A stretch of 18,710 nucleotides of DNA from an uncultured archaeon (lineage in GTDB: Archaea > Thermoproteota > Nitrososphaeria > Conexivisphaerales > CALBHZ01), in assembly GCA_937892815.1 (NCBI GenBank), contig CALBHZ010000237.1, forward strand, positions 1 to 18,710, written 5' to 3'. A program made the position numbers and the translations under genes. Below are positions 1-7,501 of the stretch, one piece after another (position 1 is the first letter of the stretch; each line of letters begins with the position of its first letter). Below the pieces are notes generated by a model. It saw only the letters and a program-made list of their open reading frames with translations. It did no database searches and was not told where the DNA came from.

Positions 1-136
1 CGATTCTCCTTATCACAGCATCTTGGAGTTGTCCTGAGCTTAAAAATTCCTCTTTCGTTACTCCCCTCGTATATTCTTCTATTCTTTCTATGCACTCTAG
101 AATATGCTCGATGAAGATTCTTGGATCCTTCTTCAT
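1..136 (-). CDS. HEPN-domain (HepT/DUF86-type) protein, N-terminal part only
   Basis: Reading in from the right, an ATG at 136-134 opens a frame that is still open at the window edge (45 codons). It begins MKKDPRIFIEHILECIERIE and continues with EEFLSSGQLQDAVIRRI, the typical first two helices of DUF86/HepT HEPN proteins. The catalytic R-x4-6-H motif of HEPN ribonucleases would lie in the missing part. The ATG overlaps the stop of the upstream nucleotidyltransferase as ATGA, so the two are translationally coupled. In known MntA-HepT pairs HepT is an RNase toxin that the nucleotidyltransferase modifies with AMP on a tyrosine; that role is inferred here from family and pairing. Confidence 0.8.
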   Translation of the reverse strand, partial: MKKDPRIFIEHILECIERIEEYTRGVTKEEFLSSGQLQDAVIRRI

Positions 137-420
137 AGTATCACTTTTTGCTCTTGTAAAATTCTGTCTCTAAGCAAAGGATGTAGTGAATTGTAAGTTA
201 GAACGTCTACCCTTCTTCCTAAAGCTTCTTCCAATTCTATTTTCAGTCCTGCAAGATCGAGTAAGCTTTTCTCGCTTTTAAACTCGACAAGAATGTCTAT
301 ATCGCTATCTTCTTTCTGTTCCCCCCTAACAAAAGAACCGAAAAATGCAGCCCTGTTAACATCGTAACGTTTCAGTATCGGAATAATCTTGTACTTTATT
401 TCTTCTAACTCCATATTCAT
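133..420 (-). CDS. MNT-type minimal nucleotidyltransferase (MntA-like antitoxin)
   Basis: This 95-residue protein has the minimal nucleotidyltransferase fold signature: GSF at about residues 28-30, then an acidic segment DSDIDILVEF at about 39-48, giving the G-S-x9-11-D-x-D metal-binding motif. A third acidic residue lies in RRVDVLTY near residue 72. Length is normal for the family. Partners of this type transfer AMP groups to the adjacent HEPN protein and so silence its RNase. The HEPN gene follows with an ATGA overlap. An A/T-rich TATA-like element at 443-454 lies 23-34 bases upstream of the ATG, consistent with a leaderless two-gene transcript. Two starts are possible (M1 and M3); M1 is used because it fits the TATA spacing. 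Confidence 0.85.
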   Translation of the reverse strand: MNMELEEIKYKIIPILKRYDVNRAAFFGSFVRGEQKEDSDIDILVEFKSEKSLLDLAGLKIELEEALGRRVDVLTYNSLHPLLRDRILQEQKVIL

Positions 421-442
421 CAGTACTAATTTTCGCTCAACG

Positions 443-454
443 TTTTTATCTTTA
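443..454 (-). promoter_or_regulatory. TATA-like element of the MNT/HEPN pair
   Basis: Read on the minus strand this is an AAAGATAAAAA-type tract 23-34 bases before the ATG of the nucleotidyltransferase, the spacing expected for a leaderless archaeal transcript. It is supported by position only. Confidence 0.35.
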
Positions 455-829
455 ACCCTTTCAAATAAGAGGATTTTTACGAGGATGCGTTAGCTTACAG
501 CTCAAAATCATAAACCATCTATTGGAAGTTACATCACGAGGACGGACACGTTGGTTTCTAAAGAGATAATGCAGAAGATCGAGAGGTTAAGCCTTTGCCC
601 TAGCTGCAATCTTGAGATGCGCTCTCTAGGAAAATCGGTTTAATTTCGCTTCTAGCCGCTTTTTGGATAAGCGCGCTTAATCCTTAGAGAATAATCGATA
701 AAAACGAGCTAGGAAACTCGCATTAACATTTGGTTAAGATGGGAGCGAGCGTAATCATGGAGAAAGGGCTCACTTAATTTTCTAATTGGGAACTCGGCTT
801 ACCAATTCATTTAAGGCTTCTCAAGAAAG

Positions 830-839
830 TTTAAATAAA
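830..839 (+). promoter_or_regulatory. TATA-like element of the UPF0145 gene
   Basis: TTTAAATAAA lies 28-37 bases before the ATG at 867, the expected archaeal TATA-box spacing for a transcript with a very short leader. Confidence 0.45.
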
Positions 840-866
840 AGGCGTAGTCAAGCTTATTGAGAAGCT

Positions 867-1187
867 ATGATAGTGGTGAATACCGATTTCGTTCCAGGTT
901 ATGAAATAGAGAAGGTTTTAGGCTTAGTATGGGGCTCGTCTATAAAGGCGAAGCACTTGGGTAAGGATATCAAAATGACCTTTAAGCACTTAGTTGGAGG
1001 AGAGCTGGCCGATTATACGCAAATGCTTGAAGAATCGAGGAAGGTCGCATTAAATAGGATGATTGAAAAAGCGAAAAGCTTGGGAGCCGATGCTATAATC
1101 AATGCGAGGTTCACTACCTCGGCCGTTATGTCTGGAGCCGCCGAGATCATGGTGTATGGAACGGCCGTTAAGCTGAAGTCTAGGTAA
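867..1187 (+). CDS. UPF0145/YbjQ family protein
   Basis: This 106-residue soluble protein belongs to the UPF0145 (YbjQ, DUF74) family. Family features visible are the start IVVNTDFVPGYEI, the GLVWGSSIKAKHLGKDI segment with the conserved G-x-S, and the C-terminal block KSLGADAIINARFTT followed by GAAEIMVYGTAV. Members form pentameric or larger rings; the biochemical function is unknown. Length is normal. It has no operon partner and its stop codon overlaps, by 8 bases, the 3' end of the converging membrane protein gene. The start follows a TATA-like element with almost no leader. Confidence 0.9.
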   Translation: MIVVNTDFVPGYEIEKVLGLVWGSSIKAKHLGKDIKMTFKHLVGGELADYTQMLEESRKVALNRMIEKAKSLGADAIINARFTTSAVMSGAAEIMVYGTAVKLKSR

Positions 1188-1845
1188 GGTTTTTAGCGCA
1201 AAGCCTTCCTTTAGCGGTTAAGAAGTACCTATTTTCGTAATCTATATCGACGTATTCCTCCTCCATAAGCTTATTCAAAGTACTGCTTAACTCTTCCTTC
1301 TCGAGCTTTAATTGATTTTCTATATCGAGAAATTTGAGCTTTTTACCGTATAAAAGCCTAATTACGTCTTTTTCCAGAGGATTAAGGGCTGAAATCCAAG
1401 AGGGGTCGAATTTCAGGCTATACCTTCTGTACAAAGAAAATAGAGGGATAAAGTACGCAGGAGAGGCGGCTGTTGCCGCTATCAGAAAAACCGTCTTAGA
1501 AACGGGTAAGTTTATAGTAAGCCCTAGGATAACAGCTACGATAACCCCTATCATGATAGCGAGGAGAGATCTCCATTCCTCGCCAATCCTCTTCGCTAAC
1601 CAATCATATATAGCTCCGAAAATCGTGTTAACTATTAAAGAGTAGATAAATACCGCAATAGGCGATATGTACAAAACCATAAGGTACACAGTTCTTATTA
1701 ACTCAGGTTGAAGAGGAGCATAGAGCGAAATTAGAGCTGCGAATTCTTCAAATGACATCTGTAGAATGGAGAATAGCGAGATGGCAGTTAAAACTGAGCT
1801 ATATACTATGCCTGCGAGGAAACCCGCCTTAACTCCCGGATTCAC
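1180..1845 (-). CDS. membrane protein with C-terminal winged-helix domain
   Basis: This 221-residue protein has about four predicted transmembrane segments (roughly residues 7-27, 52-77, 92-111 and 117-139). A soluble tail follows (about 150-215) that reads as a winged helix: LEKDVIRLLYGKKLKFLDIE, a recognition-helix stretch EELSSTLNKLMEEEYVDID, then a wing ending NRYFLTAKGRL. The tail ends in the way MarR/ArsR-like domains do, so this is plausibly a membrane-anchored transcription regulator. I do not recognise a named family. The start codon is GTG at 1845, without a clear ribosome binding site but with an A/T-rich element at about 1866-1878. Ligand and target are unknown. Confidence 0.7.
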   Translation of the reverse strand: MNPGVKAGFLAGIVYSSVLTAISLFSILQMSFEEFAALISLYAPLQPELIRTVYLMVLYISPIAVFIYSLIVNTIFGAIYDWLAKRIGEEWRSLLAIMIGVIVAVILGLTINLPVSKTVFLIAATAASPAYFIPLFSLYRRYSLKFDPSWISALNPLEKDVIRLLYGKKLKFLDIENQLKLEKEELSSTLNKLMEEEYVDIDYENRYFLTAKGRLCAKNLT

Positions 1846-1933
1846 GAGGAAGGGTGCTGTTTCATTTTCTTAAATTCTTATCGGTGCTGCGTAAAAAGAA
1901 ATGCAACAAGTTCTTCTACACTTATTGACAAAC

Positions 1934-1942
1934 GATAAAATT
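1934..1942 (+). promoter_or_regulatory. possible TATA element of the AEP primase gene
   Basis: GATAAAATT is centred about 27-30 bases before the TTG/ATG start pair at 1965-1970. It would give a leaderless transcript. A weak AAGGA lies at 1951-1955. Confidence 0.3.
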
Positions 1943-1967
1943 AAACACGTAAGGAAAAAAGCGATTG

Positions 1968-2717
1968 ATGCAGGTGTTAGAGTTCGATAGAGAACAGGCG
2001 ATTAGACATCTCTCCACAATCTGGAGTGGATATGAAGGAGAAAATTGGTTTGAAATAAGGATCATCCCTCTAGATAGGAGGCAAGGATGGCCCATAGTGA
2101 AGTTCTTTAAGGATGTGGAAGGAGCGGTGGAATGGATTGATGAAAACTGGAACAAGTTAAGGCTTTATGAAAAACACGTGTTCTACGGTGTTCTTCCAAG
2201 GTGTAGGTTGCCTAAGAAAGGGGGGAGAAGCGAAGATGTAAAGTGGGCGAGGACGTTCTTTTGTGATCTGGATTATCATAAGGAAATGAGGTTAATCGAA
2301 GCTTTAATCGACGGAAAAGTAACTGAGGAAGATTTAAAGAGAGAAAGGGAAGACTTCATAGTTCAAGAAAACAAGGTAGTTTTTATAGATAAGCCCGCTC
2401 TTGAGAAGGTCCTTAGACATGTGGAGACGAAAATGGGTATGAAACCGCAGCTCGTTATAGATAGCGGACACGGATACCACTTGTATTTCATATTGAAGGA
2501 GACAATAGATGTAGAAGAATGGTACTTAACGCAAAGCTCGTTGATAAATAAGTTAGGAGGAGATGAGAAAACTAAAGATCCCGCTAGATTGTTAAGGGTT
2601 GCGGGAACTTGGAACCTAAAGTATAGATCTAAACCCGTAAGTTGTAGAATTGCGTATATTGAAGAGGGGGAAGTTAGCATCGATATCGTTAAAGAGGGGT
2701 TATCTAAGCTTAGCTAA
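1968..2717 (+). CDS. stand-alone archaeo-eukaryotic primase (RepB-primase/PrimPol type)
   Basis: This protein of 249 residues (250 if the adjacent TTG at 1965 is used) shows the three AEP-superfamily motifs in order. Numbered from the TTG start, they are an acidic pair D101-x-D103 after the strand ARTFFC, a S-G-H-G-Y-H segment at 167-172, and a third acidic residue D205 in KDPARLLRVAGTWN. The segment YGVLPRCRLPKKGGRSEDV before motif I is typical of replicon and virus primases. Known relatives make RNA or DNA primers for plasmids, viruses or repair. Most such primases are fused or linked to a helicase; here the protein stops after the catalytic core and no helicase or replicon gene adjoins it. 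It could be a domesticated repair PrimPol or a remnant of an integrated element. Confidence 0.8.
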   Translation: MQVLEFDREQAIRHLSTIWSGYEGENWFEIRIIPLDRRQGWPIVKFFKDVEGAVEWIDENWNKLRLYEKHVFYGVLPRCRLPKKGGRSEDVKWARTFFCDLDYHKEMRLIEALIDGKVTEEDLKREREDFIVQENKVVFIDKPALEKVLRHVETKMGMKPQLVIDSGHGYHLYFILKETIDVEEWYLTQSSLINKLGGDEKTKDPARLLRVAGTWNLKYRSKPVSCRIAYIEEGEVSIDIVKEGLSKLS

Positions 2718-2797
2718 CGAGCGGAGGTCACGTTCAAGTTTACACCGTATTTAAAAAGTACGAGAGGTGTCGAGGAAAGGTTACTAGTTAGGAGGGG

Positions 2798-2836
2798 GCT
2801 CGCTATATGCGTTCAGATCGTGAGCTGATAGCGAGC
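2798..2836. repeat. 9-base inverted repeat, possible RNA stem
   Basis: GCTCGCTAT at 2798-2806 is the exact reverse complement of ATAGCGAGC at 2828-2836, with a 21-base loop. After a one-base mismatch two or three more pairs can form outside. It could be a structured RNA or a protein-binding site; the pairing is direct sequence observation, the role is unknown. Confidence 0.5.
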
Positions 2837-2877
2837 GCCTATAGATGGAAAGGAGGGATCGAAAGCAGAGGAATAAA

Positions 2878-2899
2878 TTTACTCGTAAAAACGAGTAAA
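2878..2899. repeat. 9-base inverted repeat with AAAA loop
   Basis: TTTACTCGT at 2878-2886 and ACGAGTAAA at 2891-2899 pair perfectly around AAAA. It lies 41 bases after the previous inverted repeat. It is not followed by a T-run on either strand, so it does not look like a simple terminator. Confidence 0.5.
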
Positions 2900-3065
2900 A
2901 CCTGTATGAGAAAGTTGAGGGTTTGATGAAGAGAAATACTTATGTGGAACGTGGAGATAATTGCTACCTCCCTGATAAGAATTTCAGATGATCACGGGAA
3001 ATGGTTAAGAGATTGTTAACTAGAGGCTTAATGAAGAGATGCAAAGATTAGAACGTAGGAAGTTA

Positions 3066-4517
3066 CTAGAGGTTGAAGTACATTTCGAATTCGAAGGGAT
3101 GTGGGATCTGTTGGAGTTTTAGGTATTCCCTTTCCCCCTTATCCACAATGAAATCGATGATGTCGCTACTGTATATGGGTTTAAGGTATTCGTGATCCGA
3201 TTTTAACTCTTCTACCGCTTCCTTTAGACTTCTAGGTAACTCCTTGATCCCCAGCTCCCTTCTCCTATTCGGAGGTATCTTATACACATCTTCATCTATA
3301 GGATCTCCTGGATCTATCTTCTTATCTATACCATCTAAGCCTGCTAACAGTATTGCCGAGAAAGCTAAGTAGGGGTTGCAGGAAGGATCCGGCGTCCTGT
3401 ACTCTATCCTCTTATGTCCCGGTTTCCTCTTGTAGTATGCGGGTATCCTTACGATGACGCTCCTATTCGCTCTACTCCACGTTATGTATACGGGAGCCTC
3501 GAAGCCTGGAACTAACCTTTTGTAGCTATTCGTAGTTGGAGCAACTATAGCGGCTAGGCTTCTACTATGTTCTAAAAGCCCGCCTACGAAGTATCTACCG
3601 AGTTGGCTGAGCTCAGCGTACTCATCTAAAGGATCGTAAAAAGCGTTCTCCTCACCTCTCCATAAGCTAATGTGCGTATGCATTCCGCTAGCGTTATCGC
3701 CGTAAATGGGCTTAGGCATAAAGGTAGCCACCTTTCCCATCTCGGCTGCTACGGTTTTAGCTACGAGCTTTAGAGTTAATATCGAATCTGCCGTGTTCGT
3801 TAAGGTATCTTGGTATATGTTAATTTCGATCTGACCCGCAGCAGCGACTTCATGATGATGAGCTTCAACGATTATGCCGAAGCTGCTTAGATAGTTAGAT
3901 ACCGTATTCCTATAACTTTCAAGCGAATCGATGGGAGGTACGGCGTAGTAAGCGTCCTTAAAGCCAGCTCTATAGGAGCTATTAGACCAAGGCGCTTCAT
4001 TAGAACTTATTTCATAGGATTGTCTAAAGTAGGGGTTCATCGTATCCCATTTGACTCCATCGAAAACGAAGAACTCTAACTCGGGGCCCCATAAGGACTT
4101 CATTCCGTACTTATCGTTTAGGTAACGTTCTGCGCTTTGAGCGATGTATCTAGGATCCCTTTTCAGCCTTCCCCTTCCCATTCCGGTATAGACATCAGCT
4201 ATTAACCTCGCTGTCTTATTTTTCTCCCTCGTCCAAGGTAGAATTGCGAAGGTGTTTGGATCTGGTAGCAGTACCATATCCGAATCTTCTATCGTTGAGA
4301 ATCCTCGAATACCCGAGCCATCGAGTTTATTAAATCCCTCTTTAAAGCTCTCTTCATTGAACTTATAAGATGGGATCGTGACCTGTTTAAGCCTTCCTAA
4401 CAAATCCGAAAACTGTAAGTTTACGAAATCTATTTCAGCGCTTTCCAATATCCTAAGGACATCTGAAGGAGAGTATTTTCGTTCAATAAGCTTCCCTTCT
4501 GACCATTTGTACGGCAT
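3066..4517 (-). CDS. glnA: glutamine synthetase, type I
   Basis: This 483-residue enzyme makes glutamine from glutamate, ammonia and ATP and is the main cytosolic ammonia-assimilation step. The N-terminal beta-grasp contains FSDLLGRLKQVTIPS at 36-50. Metal and substrate signatures follow: GPELEFF at 144-150 (metal-binding E-x-E), the HHHEVAAAGQIEI block at 220-232, and NASGMHTHIS at 275-284 with its metal/ATP histidine. Further on are the R-containing loops SYKRLVPGFEAPVY and RIEYRTPDPSCNPYLAF. Length and the C-terminal HPFEFEMYFNL fit archaeal GSI. The gene stands alone, divergent from the Lhr helicase. A TATA-like element sits 24-29 bases upstream of the ATG, suggesting a leaderless mRNA. 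No PII gene is nearby. Confidence 0.97.
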   Translation of the reverse strand: MPYKWSEGKLIERKYSPSDVLRILESAEIDFVNLQFSDLLGRLKQVTIPSYKFNEESFKEGFNKLDGSGIRGFSTIEDSDMVLLPDPNTFAILPWTREKNKTARLIADVYTGMGRGRLKRDPRYIAQSAERYLNDKYGMKSLWGPELEFFVFDGVKWDTMNPYFRQSYEISSNEAPWSNSSYRAGFKDAYYAVPPIDSLESYRNTVSNYLSSFGIIVEAHHHEVAAAGQIEINIYQDTLTNTADSILTLKLVAKTVAAEMGKVATFMPKPIYGDNASGMHTHISLWRGEENAFYDPLDEYAELSQLGRYFVGGLLEHSRSLAAIVAPTTNSYKRLVPGFEAPVYITWSRANRSVIVRIPAYYKRKPGHKRIEYRTPDPSCNPYLAFSAILLAGLDGIDKKIDPGDPIDEDVYKIPPNRRRELGIKELPRSLKEAVEELKSDHEYLKPIYSSDIIDFIVDKGEREYLKLQQIPHPFEFEMYFNL

Positions 4518-4540
4518 AAGTAGGGTATAAAATATCTAAA

Positions 4541-4546
4541 TTTAAA
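4541..4546 (-). promoter_or_regulatory. TATA box of glnA
   Basis: On the minus strand the sequence reads ATCTTTAAATTT, centred about 26 bases before the glnA ATG. A purine-poor BRE-like stretch is not obvious. The spacing implies that transcription starts at or next to the start codon. Confidence 0.5.
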
Positions 4547-4647
4547 GATTTACGCTTATATTATGAATATTTGTATAATAAATACTTGCATAAATAAACG
4601 AATGATCGTCTTGATTACCTTTAAAGCTTAAGCGTTTAAACACCATC

Positions 4648-4654
4648 TTTATAG
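4648..4654 (+). promoter_or_regulatory. probable TATA element of the Lhr helicase gene
   Basis: CTTTATA lies 27-33 bases before the ATG at 4681, compatible with a leaderless or nearly leaderless message. Further TTTAAA elements at about 4621 and 4635 are alternatives. No ribosome binding site precedes the ATG. Confidence 0.4.
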
Positions 4655-4680
4655 GTATGGAGTTCTAAGTATGTGTAGCT

Positions 4681-7500
4681 ATGGCTAGAGATGTCTTCTC
4701 CCTCTTAAGCCCTTTGCTACAGGACATGTTGCTGGAGAGGGGATTCAGAGAGCCTACCGAGACCCAAAAAGCATCGATGGAGTACGTCGCCAAGGGTGAA
4801 AATGTACTAATTGTTGCCCCTACCGGATCAGGGAAGACGGAAGCCGCTTTTCTTCCAATTTTAGATAAAATGTTAAAAGAAGGAAGGGCTTCGGGTATTA
4901 GGCTTCTCTACATCACTCCCCTTAGGGCTTTAAATAGGGATTTAATTGAAAGGTTTGAATGGTGGTGTAAGCGTTTAGATCTCAGACTTGCGGTAAGACA
5001 TGGCGATACTCCGGCTATTGAGAGGAGACGGCAATCCTTAATTCCTCCCGATATATTGATAACTACTCCTGAGACCTTACAAGTCCTCTTAGTAGCTAGG
5101 AGGTTAAGGGAAAGCCTAAGGAACGTTAAGTGGGTTATTGTAGATGAAATCCATGAACTCGCCTCAGATAAAAGAGGAGCTCAGTTAGCTATAGCCCTAG
5201 AAAGACTAAGGAGGATTACCAAGGAGGAATTTCAAAGGATAGGGCTATCGGCTACTGTAGGAAACGCCGAAGAAGTTGCGAGATTCCTCGTCGGAATAGG
5301 TAGAAAATGTAAAATCGTTAAAGTAAGGGTACCTAAGCCCTTCGAGTATAGAATAGTATACCCTCAACCTAAGGAAAGAACAGATACACCTATACATCCA
5401 GTAGCCTTAGCAAGAATGGACGTCATCCTACAGTTGCTTCCAAAGGGACCTATTCTAGTTTTCACAAATACTAGAAGTGAAGCAGAGGCCTTAGCGAGTA
5501 GGCTCAGACTTTTGCATCCGAGAGCGCCTGTAAGCGTTCACCACGGTAGCCTTTCAGCTGAAAGAAGGGGCATGGCTGAATCGGGGCTTAGGCTAGGCAA
5601 CTTAAAAGGGGTGATATGTACGAGTAGCTTAGAGCTGGGAATAGATATCGGTACGATAAACTTGGTTGTTCAATACAACTCCCCAAGACAGGCCTGTAAG
5701 CTATTGCAAAGGGTAGGCAGAAGCGGGCATTCTTTGACTAAGGTGAGCCGAGGAGTTATCATAGCTCAAGATGGAGATGATGTCTTAGAAGCAATGGTCT
5801 TAGCTAGAAGAGCTCTTGAGGAGGAAGTAGAGCCTATTACCATACCGAACAAACCCCTAGATGCGCTAGCTCAACAGCTAGCTGGGTTAGCAATGGAAGA
5901 TATGGTGATGAAGGTTGAGGACGCTCTCCACTTGATAAGGAGAGCGTATAATTACAGGGATGTCAGTAGAGAGGAAGTAGAGCGTGTACTAGAATTCCTT
6001 TCGGATAAAAGGCCTCAAGTGATTAGGTTTTCAGAAGGCGCTTTCTTCCGACCTTCTAGGCAGGAGAAGCTGTACAAATATTACTTCCAAAACTTAAGCA
6101 TGATCCCAGAAGAGAAACAGTACCCGGTAATTACCGAAGATGGCAAGGTAGTAGGGGTTTTAGATGAGGCGTTTATCGCTGAGTACGGAGAAATAGGTAC
6201 TAAATTTGTTTTAGCCGGAAATGCTTGGATAATTACGCAGATATTCAGAGGAACCGTTTACGTTAAAGAGGCCGAGGATCCCTTAGGAGCCATACCGAGC
6301 TGGATAGGAGAGGAAATACCGGTCGTAGAGGAAGTCGCAAAAGAGGTAGGAGCTATAAGGAGAGAGGTAGAGGATGGGGTAAAGCGTGGAAAGTTAAGAG
6401 AGGTATTGGAAGGTTTAACGCGCAAATATCCGATAAGCTATAACGATTTACTTGAAGGCGTTAAGGAAATTATTGAGCAAGCTGAGAAGGGATATCCCGT
6501 TCCTAGCGATACTTTAGTGACGATCGAGAAAGTCGACGAATACGTAGTACTACATACTCATTTAGGTTTAAAGGCCAATCGTACCTTAGCTAGGATTTTA
6601 GCATATGAAATGAGCAGGGAAACTGGAAAGGCTATTTCAGTTAAAAATGATCCATATAGGATTGTTCTTGAATGTAGAGGATTGAGCTCAGACGACGTCT
6701 TAAGGACGCTGCTTAACTTAAAGAGCGTGGATATCGAGTCTAGAGTTAAGGAAGCATGCGAAGAAACCGGGTTGTTTAGGAGGAGATTAGTTCAAGCTGC
6801 TAGGAAGATGGGCGTTATAGAAAAGGAAGCGGATATATCCGGACAAGAAGTTAAGCTGCTAGCATCTACTCTCAAGGGAACGGTTGTGTATCAGGAGGCA
6901 ATGAGAACTCTTCTAGAAGAGGATCTCGATGTGAAGGCGATATACAGGTTTCTAAAGGACGTTTCGGCTAAAAGAGTAGTCGTAAAAAATCTAGGAAAGT
7001 TAAGCGCTCCCACCCCTATCGCTAGAATTGGGCTTGAGGAAATGGCGGTAAGAGGAGAGTTGATAGATCCGGGAAGAATGAAGAGATTGCTAATTGAAAG
7101 CGCGAAAGCTAGAATAGATGGATGTAGGAAGACGCTAGCTTGTCTATCTTGTTGGTCTGCAACGGAAGTAATAGTTGGAGAGCTAGAGGATCCGCCACGT
7201 TGTCCACGGTGTAAATCCTTAAACATATCGGTAGTTGACGAGGGAGTTGAGATCGTAGAGATAGTTCTCAGTAGGATGAGAAGGAAGGCTTTAATGCCGC
7301 TAGGAATGAAGAGGCTCGCTAATAAAATAGAAAAGGTTAGGAAATTGATCGCGGAGCACGGAAAGATAGCGGTTGAAGGGTTATGTTTTAAGGTCAACTT
7401 GAACAGATTGAAGAAGATGCTAGAAAAGAAGGTTGGAGATGATCTGCTTTTAGCTCTATTAGAAGAGGAGAGAAAGGCTATCTTGAGAAGGTTTAAGTGA
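4681..7500 (+). CDS. lhr: Lhr-family superfamily 2 helicase with C-terminal Cys4 motif
   Basis: This 939-residue ATP-dependent helicase has the SF2 motifs in order. They are Q-motif TETQ (26-29), Walker A APTGSGKT (46-53), Ia TPLRALNRDL (79-88), TTPETLQ (128-134), DEIH box VDEIHEL (154-160), LSATVGN (189-195), LVFTNTRSEAE (about 259-269), SSLELGIDIG (about 315-324) and QRVGRSGHS (about 341-350). A long Lhr-type C-terminal part follows. It contains a probable zinc site, C815, C821-x2-C824 and C841-x2-C844. Archaeal Lhr proteins unwind DNA:RNA and branched DNA and are tied to repair and recombination. It could be aLhr1 or aLhr2; the Cys motif may favour aLhr1. The gene converges on the SMC-like operon with one base between stops. 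Confidence 0.93.
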   Translation: MARDVFSLLSPLLQDMLLERGFREPTETQKASMEYVAKGENVLIVAPTGSGKTEAAFLPILDKMLKEGRASGIRLLYITPLRALNRDLIERFEWWCKRLDLRLAVRHGDTPAIERRRQSLIPPDILITTPETLQVLLVARRLRESLRNVKWVIVDEIHELASDKRGAQLAIALERLRRITKEEFQRIGLSATVGNAEEVARFLVGIGRKCKIVKVRVPKPFEYRIVYPQPKERTDTPIHPVALARMDVILQLLPKGPILVFTNTRSEAEALASRLRLLHPRAPVSVHHGSLSAERRGMAESGLRLGNLKGVICTSSLELGIDIGTINLVVQYNSPRQACKLLQRVGRSGHSLTKVSRGVIIAQDGDDVLEAMVLARRALEEEVEPITIPNKPLDALAQQLAGLAMEDMVMKVEDALHLIRRAYNYRDVSREEVERVLEFLSDKRPQVIRFSEGAFFRPSRQEKLYKYYFQNLSMIPEEKQYPVITEDGKVVGVLDEAFIAEYGEIGTKFVLAGNAWIITQIFRGTVYVKEAEDPLGAIPSWIGEEIPVVEEVAKEVGAIRREVEDGVKRGKLREVLEGLTRKYPISYNDLLEGVKEIIEQAEKGYPVPSDTLVTIEKVDEYVVLHTHLGLKANRTLARILAYEMSRETGKAISVKNDPYRIVLECRGLSSDDVLRTLLNLKSVDIESRVKEACEETGLFRRRLVQAARKMGVIEKEADISGQEVKLLASTLKGTVVYQEAMRTLLEEDLDVKAIYRFLKDVSAKRVVVKNLGKLSAPTPIARIGLEEMAVRGELIDPGRMKRLLIESAKARIDGCRKTLACLSCWSATEVIVGELEDPPRCPRCKSLNISVVDEGVEIVEIVLSRMRRKALMPLGMKRLANKIEKVRKLIAEHGKIAVEGLCFKVNLNRLKKMLEKKVGDDLLLALLEEERKAILRRFK

Positions 7501-7501
7501 A

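Larger units (their letters stand above)
421..866. other. 446-base stretch without a convincing gene
   Basis: The stretch holds promoter elements for the genes on either side. It also contains a perfect 12-base palindrome TAAGCGCGCTTA at 668-679, flanked by GGA and TCC that extend it with one bulge. An open frame of 49 codons (494-643, plus) ends with a CPSCN motif but has no ATG near its beginning and no ribosome binding site; it may be a gene remnant. I see no tRNA or repeat family. Confidence 0.5.
2718..3065. other. 348-base intergenic stretch with two inverted repeats, no gene
   Basis: No open frame with a start and ribosome binding site was found. Two perfect 9-base inverted repeats are present and listed separately. 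The stretch lies between the 3' ends of the AEP gene and the glutamine synthetase gene, so any transcript of it would be read-through or an independent RNA. Confidence 0.5.

Noticed and set aside
2878..2899. Intrinsic terminator
   Set aside because: The stem is A/T-rich with an AAAA loop and no T-run follows on either strand.
2924..2985. Possible C/D box small RNA (TGATGA followed about 50 bases later by CTGA)
   Set aside because: The C box lacks the leading purine and no internal D'/C' boxes are visible; the motifs are short enough to occur by chance.
6891..7397. 168-codon minus-strand frame inside the Lhr gene
   Set aside because: Antisense shadow over the helicase C-terminal part, which is supported by length and the Cys motif.
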